64,000 nucleotides of DNA from CAVSIS01 sp963814875 (GTDB lineage: Bacteria; Acidobacteriota; Thermoanaerobaculia; Thermoanaerobaculales; Sulfomarinibacteraceae): NCBI GenBank assembly GCA_963814875.1, contig CAWFFJ010000023.1, positions 62,001 through 126,000 on the forward strand, in the 5' to 3' direction. Position numbers and translations under genes: made by a program. The notes beneath the pieces are model-generated. The model did not search any database and was not told the DNA's origin. It saw nothing but the letters and a program-made list of their open reading frames with translations. Below are positions 30,314 through 37,029 of this stretch, piece by piece; position 1 is the first letter of the stretch; every line of letters starts with the position of its first letter.

Positions 30314-30334
30314 AGATCCCCTCCCGTGCGGTCG

Positions 30335-31012
30335 TCAGCGCGTTGCCGCTGCCGCTGCGTATCCTCTGGCTGGTTCCATATCTGCCGGGTGGAGCGCCGG
30401 CTCGCCGCGCGCGCTCACGCGATTTCCGTTCACCGTCGCCGGGGCGGACGCTTGCTGAGCGCGCATCTCGACACGGCTGGCTGTCAACGTGTTTCCGAGC
30501 GCCTCGAGGCGCATCCCCTGCTCCGAGAGCCAGGCGAGGAGAGCTTCGTCCCCGGCGTCTCTCGCCGGCGGGGGGAGGCACTCGGCCACCCAGGCATGCC
30601 CCGCGGTGTCGGCCAATCGGGCCATCCTGCGCTCCTCGTCGAAGTGCCAGTAAAGCTGGTCGGCAAGGTCGAACGCTCGCTCGCGCATGACTTCCTGACG
30701 CGCCTTCAGCTCCATGTTCTCGCGCAGGACCGCTTCGACGCCATGCGGCCCCGGTGTTCGATTCAACACCGCGAAGAACCCGGAGACGATGGCGAGGGTA
30801 AGCACCAACACCATGCCGGACCTCCCCAGCACCCGCCGCACGTCACGCGAGGTGAGAGCGATGTGATGGAACGTTCCGCCCCGCCCCTGCCACTGCAGCT
30901 CCACGAGGACGTGCCGCGTCACAAGAGCAGCCGGATCGGTTTGGGCCGAAGCACGCGGTCCGCCCTCAGCACGGCACGCAGTAAGGAAACCGCCCGCTTT
31001 CCCGCGTTTCAT
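30335..31012 (-). CDS. membrane-anchored coiled-coil protein, resembles N-terminal part of M23 peptidases
   Basis: A 225-residue protein with a cytoplasmic N-terminus, one membrane segment (GMVLVLTLAIVSGFFAVL near residue 65) and a charged helical stretch (RENMELKARQEVMRERAFDL near residue 97). The layout, a beta-rich HVLVELQWQGRG start, then SRDVRRVLG, the membrane span and coiled coil, is like the N-terminal half of murein-hydrolase-activator (M23) proteins, but no HxH catalytic domain follows. The start at 31012 is preceded by GGAAGGA. The tail is Ala/Arg-rich. It lies between the sigma factor and the glucan synthase; a structural role in glucan export or cell-wall sensing is only a guess. 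Confidence 0.6.
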   Translation of the reverse strand: MKRGKAGGFLTACRAEGGPRASAQTDPAALVTRHVLVELQWQGRGGTFHHIALTSRDVRRVLGRSGMVLVLTLAIVSGFFAVLNRTPGPHGVEAVLRENMELKARQEVMRERAFDLADQLYWHFDEERRMARLADTAGHAWVAECLPPPARDAGDEALLAWLSEQGMRLEALGNTLTASRVEMRAQQASAPATVNGNRVSARGEPALHPADMEPARGYAAAAATR

Positions 31013-31091
31013 CGGGCACCTGTCCTTCCTCTCCACATGTCGGTGCCCCGCCTCGGTTCCTCGCACCGTGCAGCGCGCCGACAACCCGGGA

Positions 31092-31760
31092 TCACGAGAC
31101 AGGACCTTCCCTGCCGATGCCCTGCCCATTCCCGCCGAATGCGGCGGCGCCGAAGAGACCCTCGAGATCGAGGTCGCTCGAGCGCAGCCGGCGCGGTCTG
31201 CGAACGAGGTAGTGATGGCGCACAGCGAAGGAGAGCATTGCCCGCTCGAGAAGCCGGCGGCCGCGGAAGAGGCGCGACATGACAGTGCCGACCGGGATCG
31301 AGAGCAGCGCGGCGATGTCCCGGTAGGCGTGACCCTCGATGTCGGCAAGAAGGACCACAACCCTGAACTTGTGGGGGAGCTCCTTCAGCGCTTGCAGCAC
31401 GTCGCCGTCGAGGGAGGCATCGAGGAACTCTTCCTCCGGGGTGCGGGTCACCGACCCATGGAATGGCGCAAACGCCGACTCCGGAGTCTCCTCGATGTTC
31501 GCGAACGCCGTCCGGGCCGGCGACCTTTGGCGCCGCCGAACCTCGTTGATGACGGTGTTCTTGAGGATCTTGAACAGCCACGCCCTGAGGTTGGTGCCGG
31601 GACGAAAGGACGCGTAGTGCTTGTAGGCTTTGAGGTAGGTGTCCTGAAGCACGTCCTCCGCGTCATCGGCGCTGCGGGTCAAACGAAGCGCCATCTTGTA
31701 CAGTTGCGCTCGGTAGGGAAGCTCGTCGAGATCGAAGTTCCAGACACCCTGCTCGCTCAC
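31092..31760 (-). CDS. ECF-type RNA polymerase sigma factor
   Basis: A 222-residue sigma-70 family member of the RpoE/SigE group. Sigma region 2 is seen as DAEDVLQDTYLKAYKHYASF (residues about 31-50) followed by LRAWLFKILKNTVINEVRR. Region 4 is ELPHKFRVVVLLADIEGHAY near residue 128 with the helix-turn-helix IPVGTVMSRLFRGRR. A 45-residue Arg/Gly-rich tail follows. The GTG start at 31760 has GGAGG six bases upstream and overlaps the preceding stop as GTGA. No anti-sigma factor with a zinc motif is adjacent. It has its own box-C promoter inside the end of the upstream gene, and drives or accompanies the glucan synthase operon. Confidence 0.9.
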   Translation of the reverse strand: MSEQGVWNFDLDELPYRAQLYKMALRLTRSADDAEDVLQDTYLKAYKHYASFRPGTNLRAWLFKILKNTVINEVRRRQRSPARTAFANIEETPESAFAPFHGSVTRTPEEEFLDASLDGDVLQALKELPHKFRVVVLLADIEGHAYRDIAALLSIPVGTVMSRLFRGRRLLERAMLSFAVRHHYLVRRPRRLRSSDLDLEGLFGAAAFGGNGQGIGREGPVS

Positions 31761-33932
31761 GTCGGCCTCCAAGCGGTCGGACCAATACCGACAGCGTAAG
31801 TCGCTCGAGAAGCCCCGAGAAGCGCACTTACTACCCTTGTCCGAAGGCGTCCCCTGGGTACTAAGTACTCAGTAGACCCGCCGTCCTCGGCGGTCGCGCG
31901 CCGAGATGGTGCGACCGTCTCGGGAAGCCCCGTGCCCGCGTGCGCGCTGGTCGATGATCCGACTACAGGATCGTGCTGCGGGGCCGGAGAGGTTGGCGAG
32001 TCCCCGGCGGACGGTGCTGTGGGTGCGTCGGGCGCCGTCGGCGCCCAGGCTACCTTGCCCGCGATGGCGATCCAGTCGGTGCCACTGTCGACCGACTCGA
32101 TCGTGAACGGAAGGCCCTTGGGCATCTCGAAGAGGGTGACGTCCGTGTAGGTCGTCGTCAGGAGCGGCCCGATGACGTTCACCGCCCAGCCAGCGATGCC
32201 CCGGCATCGCGGTTCGATCCGTATGTTGCGGAGCAGGAAGCTCCGGCTTGCCGCATCGACGACGAGGTCCGCCTTGCCCTGTGCGTCACAGACCTCACGA
32301 AAGAGACTCCCTTCGGCCTCCTTCTTCTCCACCGTCACGTCAAGGTCGACCAGGAAGCAGGTTCCGCCGCACGGACCGAAGCGGCGCGGCTCGATCACAA
32401 AACCGACGTTGCGCAACACGGGTGTGATGTCCTGGCTCCACGTGGCACGCAGCGCCTCGAAGGCGGCCTGCTCGACCGGGGGCCACGGCACCGTGAATCG
32501 GTAGTCACCAGCGACGGCGCCTCCCCCGTCGCTGCTCGCGTCCTGCAGGCGAAGCTCGCTCGTGAACGACCCCTGAAAGAGAAGATCGACTCGCCGCTCG
32601 CCGACCTGCGCGACCGGGTAGCGCACGACGAACGGGTAGTTCATGCGGTACTCGGACTCCAGCTCCACATCGCCGGTCGCCCGTCCGTTGACGATCCTCG
32701 TTCCAGTCGTCCGCAGCTTCACGTCGCTCAAGGAGACCACGATCCCGTCCCGCTCGATCCGACCCGCCTTGCCGGACAGCTCCGCGTCCAGGACTCCAGA
32801 GTACTGACCATCCGGCAGCAGCAGTAGATCGCGGACGACAAGGTGCGAGGGCGCCTCGACGTCGACTCTCGGGCCGCCCGGCACGTGGAGCTCACCAGCG
32901 GTCAGTTCGACGCCGAGGCGCGCGGCCGACAGTGTCGCCTCGACCGTGCCGCCGGTGCGCGATGCGACCTGGAACGCGCCTTCCCTCAACTCACCGTGGG
33001 AGAAGGTGCAGCGGCTCCCGACGAACGCGATGGCGCCGTTCTCGATCTCCCCGTCGACCCGACCGTCGACCTCGACCTGGGCCGGCGTTCCTGCCCGCGC
33101 CGGCCGGAAGCGGCCCGTGGTGATCGCGAGGCGCACCGGCGTGCCCTCCCTCGGCTGCGCCGCGGTGTGAAGCTCGATCATGTCGCCGAAGCTCAGGGGG
33201 CGGCCGCCAAAGGCCACGAACTCCGAGTCGTGGATGCGCACCTCGGTGACGAGGTCGAGGAAGGCCGCGCGAGGGGGCTCGGAAGGAGACAGGGTCGTGT
33301 CCGGGGACGCCGCACGCTTTGCTCCGAGGACGTCGCCGCGCAGGACCGATGGGACGTCCGTCCGCAGCTCGAGCTTTCCAAGCGCCGACCTGGCGAGACA
33401 CCGAAACAGCCAGACGATGGGTCTCCAAATCCCGCGGCCACGGTAGCCGGCCTGGGTGATTCCCTTGCCTTCCTCGAAGTGGAGGCTCTCGATGAGGATC
33501 TTGGGCCGGAGATGACGTCCATCCAGGAGCAGCATGCCGCCCGTGACCGACGCGTCGAGGCGAGTGACCCGCCCTGCGACAGCCTTGGCGACGAGGGCCG
33601 CCGTCGGCGTCCCGACGACCTCGACGTCCCACCCGTCAGCCACCTGGATGCGCCCGGCGTGCAGGTCGATCTCGAGCCTCAACGTGCCGCTGTCGGCGCA
33701 CCCGGCCATCTGTTCGAGCACACGCCGTGAGCTCGATTTTCAGCGCCGGTTCCGGGGCGACGACCGCCTCCGCCACATGCGGGATCACCGGGACCACTGG
33801 ATCCTGTGCAAGCGCGGGCGTCGTGCCACGGGCCACAAGGAGCGCGCTGATCCAGACGGTGCGGCCGAGGCGTGCCGCCGGTCGGCCACGCGCGCGAGGC
33901 ACTCGCCCATGTCCCGCCAGCTCTGCCCTCAT
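31757..33932 (-). CDS. large exported beta-rich protein, frameshifted near its N-terminus
   Basis: I do not recognise the family. The main frame (33721-31757, 654 codons) is rich in beta-strand patterns with repeated RLEIDLHAG, VRIHDSEFVAF and VDLDVTVEK-like segments, a C-terminal conserved-looking part (GIAGWAVNVIGPLLTTTYTD near residue 525 of this frame), and a Pro/Thr-rich end. In another frame just upstream, the ATG at 33932 overlaps the previous stop as ATGA and encodes a signal peptide (TVWISALLVARGTTPALAQ) then PEPALK. The two frames join if one A is dropped from the AAAA run (plus-strand TTTT at 33737-33740), giving an exported protein of about 725 residues. The stop overlaps the sigma start as GTGA. 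Box C lies inside its last 40 codons. Confidence 0.6.
31793..31869 (-). promoter_or_regulatory. two-dyad box C and -10 element of the sigma-factor gene
   Basis: Left half GAAGCGCACTTACTACCC at 31819-31836, 19-base spacer, right half GGGTACTAAGTACT at 31856-31869. TACGCT on the minus strand (31798-31793) is 31 bases from the proximal dyad centre and gives a leader of about 26 bases to the sigma GTG. The element lies within the 3' coding end of the upstream gene, so the DNA serves both as codons and operator. Confidence 0.75.
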
Positions 33933-34732
33933 GGTGGAGCCGATCCGATCATCTGAGCCGGGTGCGGCATGAGGTAGGTGCTGCGCACGAACGGGCGTTC
34001 GGCCGCGAGGTAGAACGCGTAGATCAGCAGGTGGCCGGCGGCGGCGGCGGCGACACCCGGGAACGAACCGTACAGGAGCGCGTAGCCGTACCCCTGGAGC
34101 TGCCCCACGGAGTACATGGGATTGCGCAGGAAGCGATAGGGCCCGCCGCCACAGGCGGGGGCCAGCGGGCGGGAGAGGAACATGTCGCGGAAGTAGTACG
34201 CGTCCACGCCCACCGTGAGCGTGGCCCACAGCTTGACGACCAGGCCCGCCACGAACAGCGTCAGACCCGCGGCGAGAACGAGGGGTGCAGGCAGGGCCTG
34301 CTCCCACCTCGGGATGTGCAGCGCCGCCATGCAGCCGACCCCCAGCCCCTGGTTGAGGAACATCAGCCCGGCCAGGGTCTCGTAGGCCCGGAACGCGCGC
34401 TTCTCGCCGAGGCGGGCGATGGCGCGGGCGGGGAGGTCGGATCTGAGGATCGCCGCGTTGCCGCCGTAGTAGAACACCAGCGTGAACAGCAGGTACGGCA
34501 GAGTCAACCGCCACTCGGCGCGGCGGATGAGAACGTGGGCGAGGGACACGGACGCGACGCTCCCGGCCACCCACACCGCGTTGAGGTGCTCGAGCCGCCA
34601 CCCGGCCATCGCGAACAGCGTTGACCCCAGTCGCAACGCCGTCCGTAGAACTCCGCACCGCGGCGGTGCCGGCCGCCCGCGGCACACGACACCCGCGGGC
34701 GCGTCCCGATGCTTGTCTCCCTCGGCTCGCAC
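33929..34732 (-). CDS. membrane methyltransferase-like protein (ICMT/PEMT superfamily)
   Basis: A 267-residue integral membrane protein with about six hydrophobic segments. Near residue 200 it has GGPYRFLRNPMYSVGQLQGY, the hallmark of isoprenylcysteine carboxyl methyltransferase and phospholipid N-methyltransferase relatives, where it binds S-adenosylmethionine. A lipid or small-molecule methyltransfer at the inner membrane is likely; the substrate cannot be named. The GTG at 34732 has GGAGGG upstream at good spacing, 16 bases after the start site predicted from box D. It ends in an ATGA overlap with the exported-protein gene, making it the first gene of the sigma/ndvB operon. Confidence 0.75.
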   Translation of the reverse strand: MRAEGDKHRDAPAGVVCRGRPAPPRCGVLRTALRLGSTLFAMAGWRLEHLNAVWVAGSVASVSLAHVLIRRAEWRLTLPYLLFTLVFYYGGNAAILRSDLPARAIARLGEKRAFRAYETLAGLMFLNQGLGVGCMAALHIPRWEQALPAPLVLAAGLTLFVAGLVVKLWATLTVGVDAYYFRDMFLSRPLAPACGGGPYRFLRNPMYSVGQLQGYGYALLYGSFPGVAAAAAGHLLIYAFYLAAERPFVRSTYLMPHPAQMIGSAPP

Positions 34733-34754
34733 TAGAGCTCCCTCCTACCTCTCG

Positions 34755-34831
34755 AATCTAGTCGTCCGGCGCTCCTTGGGAATGCGTACTTTGTACCCAG
34801 GAGAGGAGCCTGGGCTAGGTAGGAACTACCC
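34755..34831 (-). promoter_or_regulatory. two-dyad box D and -10 element of the methyltransferase-sigma-ndvB operon
   Basis: Left half GAATGCGTACTTTGTACCC at 34780-34798, 18-base spacer (one shorter than the others), right half AGGTAGGAACTACC at 34817-34830. Here both halves are near-perfect dyads: GTAC-TTT-GTAC and GGTAG-GAA-CTACC. TAGATT on the minus strand (34760-34755) is again 31 bases from the proximal dyad centre and identical to the -10 of box A. Confidence 0.75.
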
Positions 34832-34904
34832 GGTTGGTGGGCCTGCACCCCGTTCTTTCGCGCGAGGCAGACCGCCTCAGCGATGCTTCTCAACGAGGGG
34901 TATC

Positions 34905-35263
34905 ATGATTCGAGCCAGTATGAGGTGGGTCAAGACCAAGGCGCTCGCAGCAAAGCTCTCGCTGGCGGACAGCGCCGCCTCCGAAATGGCCTTCTACCTG
35001 GCGCTGGCGCTGGTGCCCTTGGTCGGAGTCTCGATCGGGCTGGTTGGCCGCTGGCTCCCCTGGGCTGGATCGGCGCCAGCCGGGGGTTCTCCCTCGCAGT
35101 CCCGGTGCTGTGGGAGGCGACACAGCTCTACGGCACCCTCGGTAGCCTGGTGCTGTTCCTGCTTTGGGCCTACGTCATGGCCTGGGTCCTCCTGCTCGGC
35201 GGGCTTTTGCTTGGGCTGCTTGGCCGGCACCGAGGGCCGAGCGACTCGCAGCCGGGCACCTAG
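34905..35263 (+). pseudogene. remnant of a YihY/BrkB-family membrane protein
   Basis: The first 50 codons from the ATG at 34905 (GAGGGG ribosome site) read the YihY N-terminus: AAKLSLADSAASEMAFYLAL and ALVPLVGVSIGLV. About 150 bases in, the homology moves to another frame and jumps to the C-terminal part of the family: LYGTLGSLVLFLLWAYVMAW followed by VLLLGGLLLGLLG. Most of the roughly 280-residue protein between these parts is gone. The terminal TAG is the first three bases of the inverted repeat of the MITE-like element. It is therefore an internally deleted relic, possibly linked to insertion or excision of that element. Confidence 0.75.
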
Positions 35264-35442
35264 CCCGCATTATTCACCAGGGTTTGTCGCGAGACCGGCG
35301 AGGCGCCGTGCGCAGTGGGGTTTTCGAGCCGAGGAGCGCGCAGGCGTACTCGAGGGTACGTCGAGCACTCCGAGGCGAGAAAGCACCGCTGAGTGCGGTG
35401 CCTCGACGGCCGCAGCAGAAGTCTGGTGAATAGTGCGGGCTA
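35261..35442. mobile_element. 182-bp MITE-like element with 20-bp terminal inverted repeats
   Basis: The left end TAGCCCGCATTATTCACCAG (35261-35280) is repeated inverted at the right end (35423-35442), with one mismatch in 20. The interior is 142 bases, G+C rich, contains a GCACCGC/GCGGTGC hairpin near 35381-35402 and has no transposase frame. Size, terminal repeats and lack of coding capacity fit a miniature element mobilised in trans by an IS with the same ends. The short flanks do not show a convincing long target duplication; a TA or no duplication is possible. Both ends are intact, so it may still be mobile if a partner transposase exists elsewhere. Confidence 0.7.
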
Positions 35443-35502
35443 ACCCGCAGCACTCCGGCGGGGAACCGACGCCCGTGAAGGTCGCCAAGATGTCGGTGCA
35501 CC

Positions 35503-35585
35503 GTATGCGTAGTTTCTACTCAACTTTTGATGCTGCCCGTAGGTAGAAATCACGGTTCCCTTCCCTGGGACTGGAGAGTTACATT
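35503..35585 (+). promoter_or_regulatory. two-dyad box E and -10 element of the DUF3494 gene
   Basis: Distal half GTATGCGTAGTTTCTACTC at 35503-35521, 19-base spacer, proximal half AGGTAGAAATCACGGTTC from 35541. The distal half contains a perfect GTAG-TTT-CTAC dyad. Dyad centres are 34 bases apart as in A, B, C and F. The proximal half with its CGGTTC end matches the promoter-proximal halves of the other boxes read on their transcribed strand, so this copy points right. TACATT at 35580-35585 lies 32 bases from the proximal dyad centre. Confidence 0.65.
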
Positions 35586-35687
35586 CTAGGCAAAGGCGTT
35601 CGTGGCAGGATTGTGCGCGAGACGCTCAGCTCTCGATGGGTCACCCAGATGTGGCCGATCGCCAACGCCGAAGAGAGGAGAGTCGAT

Positions 35688-36628
35688 ATGAACCTCGCGC
35701 ACAGGAAGCTCCTGGCAGGCTTGGGATGCGCGGCATTCCTTTGCGGTGGCTCATGGGCGTCGGCAGCGACCGCGCCACCGCTCGGCACGACACAGACCTT
35801 TGCGGTCCTGGGTGGCTCGACGGTGACGAACACCGGTTCGAGCATCATCACCGGAGATCTGGGGGTCTCACCGGGCAGCGCGATCACCGGCTTTCCTCCC
35901 GGGATCGTGATCGGAACGATACACGCCGCTGACGCGGTCGCGTTACAGGCACAGAGCGATCTCGTCGTCGCCTACAACGACGTCGCAGGCCAGGCGTGCG
36001 GGACCGACCTGACGGGCCAGGATCTCGGTGGAATGACGCTCACCCCGGACGCCTACTGCTACTCGACGTCGGCCCAACTGACGGGGACGCTAACTCTTGA
36101 CGCACAGGGCGACCCGAATGCGGTCTTCGTCTTCCAGATAGGGAGCACACTCACGACCGCGACCAGCGCGGTGGTTCAGGTCATCAATGGAGGTTCGGAC
36201 TGCAACGTGTTCTGGCAGGTTGGCGTTTCGGCGACTCTCGGTACGGGCACGACATTTGCCGGGAACATTCTCGCGCTCACGACCATCACCCTGACTACCA
36301 GCGCCACAGCTTCCGGGAGGGTCCTTGCGCGGAATGGCGCCGTGACGCTGGACACCAACTCCGTCGCGGTGTGCGCTGCCGCTCCGACTCCCACTCCTGG
36401 GGTTTTCACGCCGACTCCCACTCCAACCCCCCTGGGGCTCTCACGCCGACTCCCACCCCTGGGGCTCTCACGCCGACTCCCACCCCTGGGGCTCTCACGC
36501 CGACTCCAACCGTGACTCCGACAGCGACTCCACGAATGGGTATTCCCACGCTCTCCGGGTGGGGGACGATCATGCTGATGGGCCTCTTGGCCCTGGCAGG
36601 CTTGGCGGTGATCCGCAGGCTGGCGTAG
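35688..36628 (+). CDS. DUF3494 (ice-binding-like) surface protein with IPTL-CTERM, frameshifted at a C tract
   Basis: Exported beta-solenoid protein of the DUF3494 family, which includes ice-binding and adhesion proteins. Signal peptide MNLAHRKLLAGLGCAAFLCG, mature domain with LGTTQTFAVLGGSTVTNTG near residue 32 and GDLGVSPGSAITGFPPG near 56 through about residue 235, then a Pro/Thr spacer. As sequenced the frame ends at 36515 after the spacer. One base later in frame, the spacer continues as GALTPTPTP repeats and ends with GIPTLSGWGTIMLMGLLA and a basic RRLA tail, an IPTL-CTERM sorting signal (to 36628). The frames would join if the C6 tract at 36427-36432 were C7. The start has AGAGAGGAGAG upstream and box E controls it. 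Confidence 0.85.
36431..36511 (+). repeat. three 27-bp direct repeats encoding GALTPTPTP
   Basis: Units at 36431-36457, 36458-36484 and 36485-36511 are identical except for one base near the end of the last. Each codes for GALTPTPTP in the frame that leads to the IPTL-CTERM tail. The unit length is a multiple of three, so copy-number change would alter spacer length without changing frame. The C6 tract that decides the frame lies at the left edge of the array. Confidence 0.85.
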
Positions 36629-36662
36629 CCATCACTCCCTCCTCCTCATTCCCATTCATCGC

Positions 36663-36691
36663 GGGGCGCATGAGCGCCCCGTCTTCTTGTT
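36663..36691 (+). terminator. Rho-independent terminator after the DUF3494 gene
   Basis: GGGGCGC (36663-36669), loop ATGA, GCGCCCC (36674-36680), followed by the T-rich run GTCTTCTTGTT. It lies 35 bases past the IPTL-CTERM stop, the expected place for the end of this single-gene transcript. Confidence 0.75.
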
Positions 36692-36840
36692 ACTCTCGCG
36701 TGGTGGCAAGACGGGTGCGTATCTCCCCAATCCCGGAGGTCTCCACCCGGAAAGGATTGATGCTCCTCACCGTCCGTACTGCGTTTCCACGGTCTCCGGT
36801 CGTGCTCCACAGCACAGACGCTGAAACGAAGCGAGGAGAG

Positions 36841-36996
36841 ATGAACGCGACGACCCAGATGTTGGGCGCCATGGCCGTTGGTGGTATCGTCAACTCGAAG
36901 TACCCGCCCCCGGGACGTGTCGATGCGTCTGGGCGAACCGACCCGGGGTCGGCTTGCAGGCGCTCGCGCTGGCGCCGCACGATGCGGAAGGTCTGA
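36841..36996 (+). CDS. possible small ORF upstream of the histidine kinase
   Basis: A 51-codon frame starting MNATTQMLGAMAVGGIVNSK with GAGGAGAG seven bases upstream, ending Arg-rich 33 bases before the kinase start. I see no family. The first six residues coincidentally equal the start of the broken acetate kinase. The good ribosome site is the only argument for translation; it could be a leader peptide or chance. The rest of 36692-37029 shows no other gene or clear box of the two-dyad type. Confidence 0.25.
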   Translation: MNATTQMLGAMAVGGIVNSKYPPPGRVDASGRTDPGSACRRSRWRRTMRKV

Positions 36997-37029
36997 TGGG
37001 CAAGCCGCCGAAACCGCAGATCGCGACGA

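Noticed and set aside
35461..35502. Leftward promoter from box E
   Set aside because: The sequence 31 bp from the left dyad centre is AAGGTC/GACCTT, not TANNNT; the proximal-half pattern points right instead.
36713..36750. Possible seventh two-dyad box (GTGCGTATCTCCCC then GGAGGTCTCCACC)
   Set aside because: Only weak similarity, no GGTAG/CTACC dyad at the 34-bp spacing and no TANNNT at 31 bp.
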